NCBI GenBank assembly: GCA_015522765.1
Contig: WALR01000052.1
Span: 1-13,957, forward strand
Length of the DNA: 13,957 nt
Direction of reading: 5' to 3'
From: Candidatus Woesearchaeota archaeon
GTDB taxonomy: Archaea > Nanobdellota > Nanobdellia > Woesearchaeales > WALR01
Shown here: piece after piece, positions 1 to 6,548 of the stretch
How the letters are laid out: every line of letters starts with the position of its first letter
Position numbering within the stretch: position 1 is the stretch's first letter
The notes under the pieces: generated by a model
The model's database searches: none
What the model was told of the DNA's origin: nothing
Seen by the model: the letters and a program-made list of their open reading frames with translations, nothing else
Made by a program: the position numbers and the translations under genes

Positions 1-1
1 A

Positions 2-223
2 GAGGAGGCGCCTTTCACCTCTAAGATTGGCAAGAACTCAATCACGCTCTTCCTTGATTCAAAGTACTCGGATATGGACGCAGACATATTTCTTGACGGG
101 GATTACCTGCTTACAGCAAGGATTGGGCGCAGGGGGACGATAAAGATAACCAGAAAGAACAAGATTGGCAAGCTAATCACCGACGCACTCAATGTAGGCG
201 GGAAGCTCGTCGTGAAGGTGTGA
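2..223 (+). CDS. C-terminal part of an unrecognised protein (5' end outside window)
   Basis: An open frame runs from the window edge to a TGA at 221-223 and gives about 73 residues, ending in GGKLVVKV. There is no start codon in the visible part, so the gene begins upstream. The visible part is basic, alternates hydrophobic and charged residues as in a beta-rich domain, and contains KIGK twice. There are no cysteines and no membrane segment. It converges with the orphan gene at 239-631, leaving 15 nt between the stops. I do not recognise the family, and only the reading frame supports the call. Confidence 0.55.
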   Translation, partial: EEAPFTSKIGKNSITLFLDSKYSDMDADIFLDGDYLLTARIGRRGTIKITRKNKIGKLITDALNVGGKLVVKV

Positions 224-238
224 GGCTACCTATAAGAA

Positions 239-631
239 TTACCTGTAGACATTCTGTGGAAAATAACCAAGGGAATTTCCTTTATCAATTCGTTCCATAC
301 CTTCGGTCATGGCTCTGGGTAAATCAGACCCCTCTACTCTGTAGAAGGTAACACTGTCTACGCCTTGTCCAGGATCCATTGAGGCGAGTGTTACCCAACC
401 TTCACCACCCGCTACAAAATACACCCCTGTCGGATCCACGCTTATGCCAAGATTTCCAACGTAATAAGGAGTAGTTATTCCTTTCTCCTCTAAAGTTTTT
501 TTGACAGCATCAACGACTGGTCTTATCTTATCCGCAACATGCGTTATGCCTTTCGCCTTTAGAAATTCTTCGACAGCTTCAGCGAGTGATCGTGGTTGTG
601 TTCCCCTCACACTGTTGTCTTCTTCTACCAC
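239..631 (-). CDS. Hypothetical orphan protein, 130 aa, GTG start
   Basis: The frame runs from a GTG at 631 to a TAA at 239. An in-frame TAA sits directly before the GTG, so no longer start exists. The N-terminal half (residues about 14-52) looks alpha-helical, with LAEAVEEFLKAKG and a Lys/Glu-rich helix. The C-terminal half is Gly- and aromatic-rich and probably beta, with YYVGNLGISV, GVYFVAGGEGW and a final FPQNVYR. There is no signal peptide, membrane helix or metal motif. No Shine-Dalgarno is visible; a weak TATA-like CAATATAGG (656-664) could support leaderless expression. Two of its seven arginines are CGA, a codon I did not notice in the neighbouring serS, so recent acquisition is possible. 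Function unknown. Confidence 0.55.
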   Translation of the reverse strand: MVEEDNSVRGTQPRSLAEAVEEFLKAKGITHVADKIRPVVDAVKKTLEEKGITTPYYVGNLGISVDPTGVYFVAGGEGWVTLASMDPGQGVDSVTFYRVEGSDLPRAMTEGMERIDKGNSLGYFPQNVYR

Positions 632-677
632 TTAAGGTCGCCTGGTGTTCTAAAACCTATATTGAAATACTTTATCT

Positions 678-689
678 GCCCTTTTGGGC
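678..689. repeat. Small perfect hairpin GCCC-TTTT-GGGC
   Basis: Four G/C pairs close a T4 loop in the divergent region between the 239-631 gene and serS. It could be a minor structure in the minus-strand leader or a protein-binding dyad. There is no following T-run on the plus strand long enough to argue for a terminator. Confidence 0.3.
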
Positions 690-699
690 GCTTCTTATA

Positions 700-709
700 T
701 TTATATTTT
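700..709 (+). promoter_or_regulatory. Distal TATA-like element upstream of serS
   Basis: TTTATATTTT lies in an AT-rich run, centred 20 nt before a CATATTGG motif (724-731). The same arrangement recurs at 2536-2567. Transcription would start near 729 and give serS a leader of about 95 nt in addition to its proximal promoter. This is inferred from sequence alone. Confidence 0.4.
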
Positions 710-728
710 GTTGTTCTGGAGTGCATAT

Positions 729-744
729 TGGCTTATATGAGCCA
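729..744. promoter_or_regulatory. Imperfect 16-bp palindrome, candidate operator or 5' hairpin
   Basis: TGGCTTATATGAGCCA has 5-bp perfect arms (TGGCT/AGCCA) around a near-symmetric centre. It sits at the predicted start of the distal serS transcript, so it could act as DNA (repressor dyad) or as RNA (5' stem-loop). Only the symmetry and location support this. Confidence 0.35.
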
Positions 745-792
745 TTATTCTGCCCTTATTAACCAAAAATAAATAATCAAAAATCAATAAAA

Positions 793-800
793 TTTATAAT
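793..800 (+). promoter_or_regulatory. TATA box of serS
   Basis: TTTATAAT is centred 26 bp before the serS ATG (823) in an A-rich stretch, and no Shine-Dalgarno precedes the ATG. This is the classic spacing for an archaeal leaderless mRNA. Confidence 0.7.
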
Positions 801-822
801 AGGCAAGGCCCTAACAAATTGA

Positions 823-2121
823 ATGCTTGAAATAAAATTTGTAAGGGAGAATCCCGATGCTGTGAAGAGGGACCTTAAGAAAAGGGGAATGAGCAGTTAC
901 ATCCCCCTTGTTGACGAGCTTCTGAAGGCAGATGGGGAGTACAGAAACCTCCTAAGAAAAGAGGAGGGGCTGAGAAAAGAGAGGAATGAGCTGACAAACG
1001 AGATAAGGAAGGCGAGGAAGCAGGGAAAGGATACCAGTAAACTGATTGAAAGGGCAAAGGCGCTTCCTGAACTCGTAAAAAAGGCAGAGAATGATAAAGA
1101 TAAGAAACGCAGGAGAGTTACTGAAATACTCTTCACACTTCCCAACCTCCTTGATGAATCAGTTCCTGTGGGAAAGGATGAAGAGGGGAATGTGGTAGTG
1201 AAGAAGTGGGGCGCCGCTAAAAAACTCCCCTTCAGGGGAAAGAGCCATGTAGACCTCCTCTCATCCCTTGATGTTGGGGACCTCGAGAGGGCCTCCAAAA
1301 TATCGGGGGCGAGGTTTTACATCCTAAAAGACCAGCTTGTTAAACTAGAGCTTGCACTTGTCCAGTTTGCAGTTGACAGGCTCTCAAAAAAGGGATTTAC
1401 GATTATTGAGCCGCCCTATATGATGGGGAGAAAGGCATATGAGGGCGTTACCGACCTCCACGACTTTGAGGATGTCATGTACAAGATTGAGGGGGAAGAC
1501 CTCTACCTTATAGCAACATCAGAGCATCCGCTGGCTGCGATGCACATGAATGAAACATTTGATAAGGGTAAGCTCCCATTGAAATATGCGGGCGTCTCCC
1601 CCTGCTTCAGGAAGGAGGCAGGCAGCCACGGCAAGGATACGAAGGGGATATTCAGAGTTCACCAGTTCATAAAGATAGAGCAGTTCATCTATTCAGCCCA
1701 GGAGGACAGCCCTAAGTATCACGAGGAGCTTCTTAGGAATGCCGAGGAGTTTTATAAGGAGCTTGGGCTTCCCTACCGCGTTGTTAACATCTGCACAGGG
1801 GACATAGGGACTGTCGCGTCGAAGAAGTATGATATAGAGGTGTGGATGCCTATACAGGAAAAGTACAGGGAGGTCGTCAGCTGTTCCAACTGCACCTCCT
1901 ATCAGGCGACAAGGCTCAATATAAAGTACAGGGAGAACAAGGGAGGCGTGCAGGTAAAAAAATATGTGCATACGCTCAACAGCACCGCCATCGCGACGAC
2001 GAGGACGATGGTGGCTATAATGGAGAACTTTCAGAGGGAGGACGGCAGTGTGGCAATACCAAAGGTGCTCTGGCCCTACACCCTGGGGATGAAGGAGATA
2101 AAAAGGATTAAAGGGGATTAA
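823..2121 (+). CDS. serS: Seryl-tRNA synthetase
   Basis: This cytoplasmic class II enzyme charges tRNA-Ser with serine; its product also feeds selenocysteine synthesis where that pathway exists. At 432 aa the length is normal. The start MLEIKFVRENPD is typical for the family. Residues about 30-105 form the charged two-helix coiled coil that grips the tRNA-Ser long arm. The TSE serine-site motif is at 232-234. Motif 2 covers about 257-286 (CFRKEAGSHGKDTKG, with R263 and E265), and motif 3 covers about 383-404 (TLNSTAIATTRTMVAIMENF, R394). It is the common SerRS type, not the rare methanogen type. The ATG is leaderless, 26 bp after a TATA box. The zinc-ribbon gene starts 1 nt after the stop, so the two are probably cotranscribed. 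Confidence 0.97.
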   Translation: MLEIKFVRENPDAVKRDLKKRGMSSYIPLVDELLKADGEYRNLLRKEEGLRKERNELTNEIRKARKQGKDTSKLIERAKALPELVKKAENDKDKKRRRVTEILFTLPNLLDESVPVGKDEEGNVVVKKWGAAKKLPFRGKSHVDLLSSLDVGDLERASKISGARFYILKDQLVKLELALVQFAVDRLSKKGFTIIEPPYMMGRKAYEGVTDLHDFEDVMYKIEGEDLYLIATSEHPLAAMHMNETFDKGKLPLKYAGVSPCFRKEAGSHGKDTKGIFRVHQFIKIEQFIYSAQEDSPKYHEELLRNAEEFYKELGLPYRVVNICTGDIGTVASKKYDIEVWMPIQEKYREVVSCSNCTSYQATRLNIKYRENKGGVQVKKYVHTLNSTAIATTRTMVAIMENFQREDGSVAIPKVLWPYTLGMKEIKRIKGD

Positions 2122-2122
2122 A

Positions 2123-2497
2123 ATGCCGCTTGACTATAAGAGCTACATCGGCGTGGGCCTTCTCACGATAATAATCTCCGTGTTCACCATGCTTAAGACG
2201 GATAATAACTTCACACTCTTCATTATAATCGGCGTGGGGATGATACTTTACGGACTCCTAATCAGGGGGAAATCTGTTAAGGGCAGGAAGCTCAGTAAGC
2301 TTAGGCACAGAGCAGAAGTCGGGAATGCCATAAGAAGGGCTTCTACTGCAGGCGGAATAAGTAGGTCAAATAGTGCATCCATCCACTCGGCGAATCAGGT
2401 TAGTGCTCATAGAGAGTTCCGCTATTGCCCCAACTGCGGCGCAAGGATATCATCTGAGTACAGGTTCTGCCCGAGCTGCGGCGCAAGGATAAGGTAA
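2123..2497 (+). CDS. Small membrane protein with C-terminal zinc ribbon
   Basis: The protein has 124 aa. Two hydrophobic helices (about 8-24 and 30-47) form a membrane hairpin, followed by a basic, Ser/Arg-rich linker (about 50-98). The C-terminal zinc ribbon has two CxxC knuckles, C102/C105 and C116/C119, within repeated CPNCGAR / CPSCGAR units. Such membrane-anchored zinc ribbons are frequent in archaea and mostly uncharacterised. The ATG is 1 nt after the serS stop, with an AAGGGG ribosome-binding site inside the end of serS, so it is the second gene of a serS operon. Partner and function are unknown; there is no catalytic motif. Confidence 0.8.
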   Translation: MPLDYKSYIGVGLLTIIISVFTMLKTDNNFTLFIIIGVGMILYGLLIRGKSVKGRKLSKLRHRAEVGNAIRRASTAGGISRSNSASIHSANQVSAHREFRYCPNCGARISSEYRFCPSCGARIR

Positions 2498-2535
2498 ATT
2501 ACAGGGAAATTATAGGAAGATTTAAATAATTCCTG

Positions 2536-2544
2536 TTTTATAAG
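2536..2544 (+). promoter_or_regulatory. TATA-like box upstream of the 2596-3151 region
   Basis: TTTTATAAG is centred 20 nt before CATATTGG (2560-2567), so the predicted start is near 2566. The transcript would carry a leader of nearly 290 nt before the two-zinc-cluster gene, or serve the small ORF at 2596 first. Confidence 0.45.
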
Positions 2545-2595
2545 GGTTATTCTGAGTTTCATATTGGGCATTATTAGCATAACAGGGCTGGCTTA

Positions 2596-2757
2596 ATGGC
2601 AGGAAAAAGCTTAATCGGGAAAAGAGAAGATTCGGTTAATCTTAAGACTTTTCTCTGTTTAAGGCTTGTCATGCTTGACGGCTATATGCTTATTGCATCT
2701 GCTCTTAAGCCCATTGCCAGAAAGTACGATTTTACACTCAACATCGCAAGATGGTAA
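2596..2757 (+). CDS. Possible 53-aa small protein
   Basis: The frame runs from ATG 2596 to TAA 2755-2757. It starts MAGKSLIGKRED, has a mildly hydrophobic middle (FLCLRLVMLDGYMLIASAL) and ends YDFTLNIARW. It begins about 30 nt after the predicted start site of the upstream promoter, has no convincing Shine-Dalgarno and matches no family I know. It may be a real small protein, a leader ORF, or chance. Confidence 0.25.
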   Translation: MAGKSLIGKREDSVNLKTFLCLRLVMLDGYMLIASALKPIARKYDFTLNIARW

Positions 2758-2765
2758 GGCATTAC

Positions 2766-2812
2766 GCCTGCTGTCTTGGATGTTGACTTGTTCTCCGTCT
2801 AATTCAGCAGGC
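2766..2812 (+). other. Stem-loop in the leader of the two-zinc-cluster gene
   Basis: GCCTGCTG (2766-2773) and CAGCAGGC (2805-2812) are perfect complements separated by 31 nt. The stem ends 25 nt before the AGGAGGTG ribosome-binding site. No T-run follows, so it is not a terminator; it could affect mRNA stability or translation. Confidence 0.35.
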
Positions 2813-2837
2813 ATGTAGCAGACCATCTCGCCAATCA

Positions 2838-2845
2838 AGGAGGTG
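2838..2845 (+). promoter_or_regulatory. Near-perfect Shine-Dalgarno that decides the start of the 2852 gene
   Basis: AGGAGGTG followed by six nt and ATG (2852) is an ideal archaeal ribosome-binding site. It shows that the upstream in-frame GTG (2843), which lies inside the Shine-Dalgarno itself, is not the start. Confidence 0.75.
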
Positions 2846-2851
2846 TTAAAT

Positions 2852-3151
2852 ATGGCCGACACATGCCATGTGTGTGGGGAAGTAATCACCACCCCTCTGT
2901 GCGAGAATTGCGCGGCAGAGGCATTGAAGGAGTGGGCATTAAGCAGGGGTATGCCCCACCTTATAGCTAGAATAAACCAATCCCTTGTCATGTTCAAGGA
3001 CTATCCAATCACAGATGTGAGGTGTGTCAGGTGCGGAGGGCCTGTGAAGGTATGCACTTTTTGCTTCACAAATGAGGCATTAGGCAAGATTGTTAGCCTG
3101 CATAGCCACCACACAGACATGTTCAGCATTATGAGCGACCTGGAAACATAG
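2852..3151 (+). CDS. Small protein with two four-cysteine zinc clusters
   Basis: The protein has 99 aa and starts at the ATG behind an ideal Shine-Dalgarno. There are two separate CxxC...CxxC sites: C5, C8, C17, C20 (CHVC...CENC) and C58, C61, C68, C71 (CVRC...CTFC). They are joined by a helical segment (about 21-50) and followed by an HSHH cluster (84-87) and a short acidic tail. The layout suggests two small zinc ribbons or treble clefs. In archaea such proteins tend to be nucleic-acid or protein-binding accessory factors, but no specific function can be given. It probably ends at the T-rich stretch just downstream and is transcribed from an upstream promoter, because it carries a Shine-Dalgarno rather than a leaderless start. 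Confidence 0.8.
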   Translation: MADTCHVCGEVITTPLCENCAAEALKEWALSRGMPHLIARINQSLVMFKDYPITDVRCVRCGGPVKVCTFCFTNEALGKIVSLHSHHTDMFSIMSDLET

Positions 3152-3152
3152 C

Positions 3153-3172
3153 TTTTATTTTTGTTTTTATTA
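3153..3172 (+). terminator. T-rich archaeal terminator
   Basis: Several T-runs (including T5 twice), interrupted by single A or G bases, follow directly after the stop of the 2852-3151 gene. Oligo-T on the non-template strand is the usual archaeal termination signal. The next gene has its own TATA box. Confidence 0.6.
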
Positions 3173-3189
3173 TTCATCATTCCATTACA

Positions 3190-3198
3190 TTTTTAAAT
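3190..3198 (+). promoter_or_regulatory. TATA box of the A22 protease gene
   Basis: TTTTTAAAT is centred 25 bp before the ATG at 3219, indicating a leaderless mRNA. This favours 3219 over the in-frame TTG at 3201, which would lie upstream of the transcription start. Confidence 0.6.
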
Positions 3199-3218
3199 TA
3201 TTGGTACTTGCTATTCTT

Positions 3219-4148
3219 ATGAAACACAGCTTCACAATAACATTAATCCTTATATCCTTCTTTCTCGTCTCCCAGCTATTCGGGATATTGATAATAAGGG
3301 AATACATTGATATAAAAAGGAGCGCCCAGGAGCACAAGACGGTCATAAAGGCGGAGAACTACATAATAGAGCCGCCCCGTGTAAAGGACGAGTCAAAGTC
3401 GTACATCTACATTGCGCTATCAATTGCGGTTGGAACAGCTCTTCTTCTCTTAATAATCCGATTCAAAAAGGTAATGTTCTGGAAATCCTGGTATCTCCTG
3501 AGCGTCGCGATAAGCATCATGGTCGCCTTATATCCCTTTATTCTTCGCCTCTCAAGGAGCGGGGCATTCTGGTGGACAACCCTCTTTTCTTTTCTTCTCG
3601 CCTATCTCAAGGTATCCAGGAGAAGCATGGTAATCCATAATACAACAGAGCTTCTTATTTATGCGGGGATAGCCGGGCTTATCGTCCCTATCCTTAACCT
3701 TTACTCAGCAATCATGCTCTTAATACTTATCTCGCTTTATGATATGTACGCTGTCTGGCATTCTAAGCATATGGTGGCAATGGCGAGGTTTCAGACCTCC
3801 CATAAGCTCTTCTCGGGGTTTATGCTGAGCTACTCTGCAGGCGGAAGGGGAGAGAATAAAATCAGCTATGAGAAATCAGCCCCTGCTAAAAACAAGGATG
3901 CTAAAGACAATGAGGAGGAAACAACAGCCATACTGGGCGGCGGCGACATAGCATTCCCCCTCATATTCTCGGGCGTGCTCATGAAGACTACAGGGAGTTT
4001 AACCCCTGCCTTCATCTCGACATTGTTTGCTGCAACAGGCCTCTCAATTTTATTAATACTCTCAAAGAAGAAGAGGTTCTACCCTGCGATGCCATTTATA
4101 ACAGCGGGTTGCTTCCTCTCACTGGCGGTTATAAGATTCCTGTTGTAA
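3219..4148 (+). CDS. Presenilin/signal peptide peptidase-like aspartyl protease (A22 family)
   Basis: This intramembrane protease of 309 aa from the ATG would cut transmembrane segments such as leftover signal peptides. About nine hydrophobic helices are visible, the first at about 4-25. The two catalytic aspartates sit in the family motifs: YD at 174-175 (SLYDMYAV) and GxGD as GGGD at 240-243, preceded by a charged loop rich in Lys, Asp and Glu. The PAL motif appears as PAM (289-291, YPAMPF). The segment with HNTTELLIYAGIAGL is typical of archaeal members. It stands alone under its own TATA box and converges on the MBL hydrolase with a 13-nt gap. The family call is firm; substrates are unknown. 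Confidence 0.9.
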   Translation: MKHSFTITLILISFFLVSQLFGILIIREYIDIKRSAQEHKTVIKAENYIIEPPRVKDESKSYIYIALSIAVGTALLLLIIRFKKVMFWKSWYLLSVAISIMVALYPFILRLSRSGAFWWTTLFSFLLAYLKVSRRSMVIHNTTELLIYAGIAGLIVPILNLYSAIMLLILISLYDMYAVWHSKHMVAMARFQTSHKLFSGFMLSYSAGGRGENKISYEKSAPAKNKDAKDNEEETTAILGGGDIAFPLIFSGVLMKTTGSLTPAFISTLFAATGLSILLILSKKKRFYPAMPFITAGCFLSLAVIRFLL

Positions 4149-4161
4149 TACCCTGTAATAA

Positions 4162-4935
4162 TCAGTAGCTTAAAGGGTTTATCTTCATCCCGTCCTTCGC
4201 CGCCACTGCGTGGATTCCGGTCTCCCTTGTTATCCTCCTCGCCTGCTCCAATGGGTCATTATTCACCATTTTTATCCCGAAGTGGGTTATTATGGCGAGC
4301 TTCGGCTTCGCGGATGAAACAGCCGCAATCGCATCCTCCATGTCCATATTGTAATCATCAGTCTTCTCAAAATCCCTCACATTAAGGATTAAAATATCGA
4401 CCCCCTCCACATTACCTATTACCTCTTCTGATGAAGCAGTGTCTGAAAGGTAGCCTATGCTTGCCCCCTGGTTGATAATCACAAATCCCAATGATTCCGG
4501 CTCGTCATGGAGTGTTCTGAAGCTGTGAATCTCAACATCGTTTATTGCCACCCTGCTGTCGGGCTGCGCCGTCAGTATCCTCTCGCACATCGCGGCGTAG
4601 TGGGGCAGAAGTATCCTTGGATAGCCCTCTGCTCCGTTAATCACTGTCTTGTTCGCAAGCAGCACGCCGTGGCTGTCAAGTCCGTTGTGGGTTGTTGCTG
4701 CTATCAGCGCGTTTATGTCAGCTGAATGGTTGAGGTGGGCGTGGCTCACTACTATCCCTGTGTTCTCCCTTGGATTAATTCCATAGCTTCTTGCTGCGGG
4801 CAGACTGCCAGGGCCCGGGTCTATGTGCAGCTGGCTCTCATTTGTCTTAACAACTATTCCTCCGCTTCCCCTTATCTGCCTCCCGACTACAAATATGTCT
4901 CCTCCTGTTCCTAAGAATACAATTCTAAGAGCCAC
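4162..4935 (-). CDS. Metallo-beta-lactamase-fold hydrolase
   Basis: The protein has 257 aa from the GTG at 4935 (MALRIVFLGTGG). The metal site is visible: HxHxxH as H65-A-H67-L-N-H70, then H143, D165 (YLSDTA) and H218 (ITHFGIKM). The usual Asp of HxHxDH is Asn69, which may change metal occupancy or selectivity. The N-terminal GTGG and the HIDPGPGS strand (around residue 40) are typical of RNase Z/phosphodiesterase-like archaeal members, but no RNA-binding exosite is evident and the substrate is unknown. Start choice: GGGGGTG followed by five nt and GTG is a strong ribosome-binding site, and a TATA-like box (4968-4976) places transcription start near 4947, after the in-frame ATG at 4962. Confidence 0.85.
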   Translation of the reverse strand: MALRIVFLGTGGDIFVVGRQIRGSGGIVVKTNESQLHIDPGPGSLPAARSYGINPRENTGIVVSHAHLNHSADINALIAATTHNGLDSHGVLLANKTVINGAEGYPRILLPHYAAMCERILTAQPDSRVAINDVEIHSFRTLHDEPESLGFVIINQGASIGYLSDTASSEEVIGNVEGVDILILNVRDFEKTDDYNMDMEDAIAAVSSAKPKLAIITHFGIKMVNNDPLEQARRITRETGIHAVAAKDGMKINPLSY

Positions 4936-4967
4936 ATTAACACCCCCTATTAATATTTGCATTGTTG

Positions 4968-4976
4968 TTTTTAAAA
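4968..4976 (-). promoter_or_regulatory. TATA-like box of the MBL hydrolase gene
   Basis: TTTTAAAAA on the minus strand is 37 bp before the GTG start. The predicted transcript begins at about the Shine-Dalgarno (4941-4947), giving a very short leader. The box separates this gene from the patatin gene upstream of it. Confidence 0.45.
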
Positions 4977-5009
4977 CTTGCGATTAATTGTGTTTCAGGG
5001 CTCTCCTGA

Positions 5010-5783
5010 TTATTTCTTTATGAACCTTTTGAGATCTTCTCTTCTTTTTCTGAACTCCCTCTGTCCTACACCCAGAAAGTAGGGGTGCCTGTAGAACTTG
5101 AATGAGTCCGCCACGCTGAAGCGGAATGAGGGATTAAAATAGAACACATTGTCTCTTGGTATCACAAGATGCTTCATCATCGTTGATAGGGAAAGTGTTA
5201 TCACGGTGACCATGTTCTTCTTATCTTGGAGGTACGATGTGTTGTTGAGGAGGTTCACAGCAATAATCTTTTTTGAGGACAGGCTCTCTATAGGCACAGG
5301 TAACAGCACCCCACCGTCAACGAGGAGGGTGTTGCCCCTCCTTACAGGAGGGAGTATCCCCGGCAGGGCAATTGACGCCATGATTGCATCAACTATAAGA
5401 CCATCCTTTATGATTAATGGCTTCTGCCTCAATATGTCAGTTGCGGCTATTGATAAAGGAATCTTCGTGTCCCTGAATGCCGCATTTCCGAATATTCTCT
5501 TCATAAATCTCCTTATATTATCCCCCCTGATAATTGACAGTCTCCCGCCCTTTAAGTCCATTAGCTTAAGGAATTCAATCTTGCGCATGCCCATTATTAT
5601 TTTAAGAAGCGAGTCCACCTCCATGTGCAACGCGTAGTAGGCGCCTATTATTGCGCCTATGCTTGCCCCTGAGACCTCGGCTATCTCTACGCCCTCCCTT
5701 CTCAGCCCCCTTATTATGGGAATGTGGGCTATGCCCCTTGCCGCCCCTGCCCCAAGCGCCAGCCCCACCTTATTATCATTCAT
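5010..5783 (-). CDS. Patatin-like phospholipase/acyl hydrolase
   Basis: This predicted serine lipase of 257 aa uses a Ser-Asp dyad on acyl esters. All three hallmarks are present: the oxyanion glycine loop GAGAARG (11-17), the nucleophile GASIG (S41) and the DGG motif (D156). Residues from about 170 onward are less conserved, and the C-terminus is strongly basic (RKRREDLKRFIKK), suggesting peripheral membrane contact. There is no signal peptide, so it is probably cytosolic. The ATG comes 2 nt after the uppS stop with GGGAGAT as ribosome-binding site, so it is cotranscribed with uppS. An acyl-ester lipase is notable in an archaeon, whose membrane lipids are ether-linked; the substrate may be scavenged lipid or a small ester. 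Confidence 0.9.
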   Translation of the reverse strand: MNDNKVGLALGAGAARGIAHIPIIRGLRREGVEIAEVSGASIGAIIGAYYALHMEVDSLLKIIMGMRKIEFLKLMDLKGGRLSIIRGDNIRRFMKRIFGNAAFRDTKIPLSIAATDILRQKPLIIKDGLIVDAIMASIALPGILPPVRRGNTLLVDGGVLLPVPIESLSSKKIIAVNLLNNTSYLQDKKNMVTVITLSLSTMMKHLVIPRDNVFYFNPSFRFSVADSFKFYRHPYFLGVGQREFRKRREDLKRFIKK

Positions 5784-5785
5784 TC

Positions 5786-6493
5786 TTATCTCCCAAAACG
5801 CCTCTCTCTTGAGGAGTATTCCTTAATCATCTCTTCAAAGTCCCTTCTGGAGAAGTCAGGCCAGAGGGTATCGCTGAATATAAGCTCTGAATATGCCGAC
5901 TGATATGTCAGGAAATTGGAGAGCCTCTTCTCCCCTCCAGGTCTAAGTATTAAGTCCGGGAAGTCCCTCAGCCAGAGGTGCTTCACAAACTCCTCCTCGT
6001 TAATCCTGCTTATTCTGCCTGACTTGTAAAGTCGGGCGAGTAGCCTTGCCACCCTAACTATCTCCTGTCTTCCGCCGTAGGCGATTGCGAAGTTCGCGGT
6101 GTTCGGCCTGTTCTTTCCAGTGGCTTTTTCTATCTCTCTCATCATTGAGGAGATGTCCCTGCTAAGCAATGCCCTGTCCCCTATGAATCTTATCCTTATC
6201 CCCCTCTCCTCGAGTAGCTTAAGGTTCTTCTTCTTCATGACCCTTTTGAAAAGCTCTTTGAAGAGACCCATGAGAAAATTGACCTCTTTCTTGGAGCGAT
6301 TGAAGTTCTCTCTTGAAAATGCGTAGAATGTCGCCTCTCTGATGCCGAACTCCCCGCACCACTTTGCGAAGTCTATGAGTTTGTCGGCGCCCTTCTTGTG
6401 CCCCATGAACACGGGCAGATTTTTTTTTCTCGCCCATCTCCTGTTTCCGTCGAGAATTACAGCTATATGCCTCGGCATGTTATGCTTTTCCAT
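5786..6493 (-). CDS. uppS: cis-Prenyltransferase (polyprenyl diphosphate synthase)
   Basis: The enzyme extends an allylic diphosphate with isopentenyl diphosphate in cis. In archaea this makes the lipid carrier (dolichol type) for N-glycosylation and other surface glycans. It has 235 aa from the ATG at 6493; a GTG directly before it is possible but less likely. The signature HIAVILDGNRRWA carries the catalytic Asp (D15). Also present are GHKKGADKL, YAFSRENFNRS and the C-terminal RPGGEKRLSNF...SAYSEL block, whose R184, R190 and E203 match the diphosphate and Mg2+ ligands of E. coli UppS. RPGGE replaces the bacterial RTGGE. The start is preceded by GGGGG and an AT-rich, TATA-like stretch. The patatin gene follows after 2 nt. 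Confidence 0.95.
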   Translation of the reverse strand: MEKHNMPRHIAVILDGNRRWARKKNLPVFMGHKKGADKLIDFAKWCGEFGIREATFYAFSRENFNRSKKEVNFLMGLFKELFKRVMKKKNLKLLEERGIRIRFIGDRALLSRDISSMMREIEKATGKNRPNTANFAIAYGGRQEIVRVARLLARLYKSGRISRINEEEFVKHLWLRDFPDLILRPGGEKRLSNFLTYQSAYSELIFSDTLWPDFSRRDFEEMIKEYSSRERRFGR

Positions 6494-6548
6494 CACAACC
6501 CCCTATAAAAATAAAAATATTAAATGTAAAAAATGTTTATGAGAGCAA

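Larger units (their letters stand above)
2498..2851 (+). other. Long intergenic/leader region before the two-zinc-cluster gene
   Basis: About 350 nt lie between the membrane zinc-ribbon gene and the next confident gene. They hold a TATA-like box (2536-2544), a TTCTG..CATATTGG motif shared with the serS upstream region, a possible 53-codon ORF (2596-2757) and an 8-bp inverted repeat (2766-2773 / 2805-2812) ending 25 nt before a very strong Shine-Dalgarno. I see no tRNA, rRNA or box C/D pattern. Confidence 0.6.

Noticed and set aside
897..1298. 133-aa open frame on the minus strand inside serS
   Set aside because: It lies fully antisense to a confident gene and its composition is Ser/Phe/Leu-rich, as expected for a frame opposite Glu/Lys/Arg-rich coding sequence.
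2659..2997. 112-aa minus-strand frame over the leader and start of the two-zinc-cluster gene
   Set aside because: It is antisense to a gene with an ideal Shine-Dalgarno, shows no recognisable motif and has no promoter or ribosome-binding site of its own.
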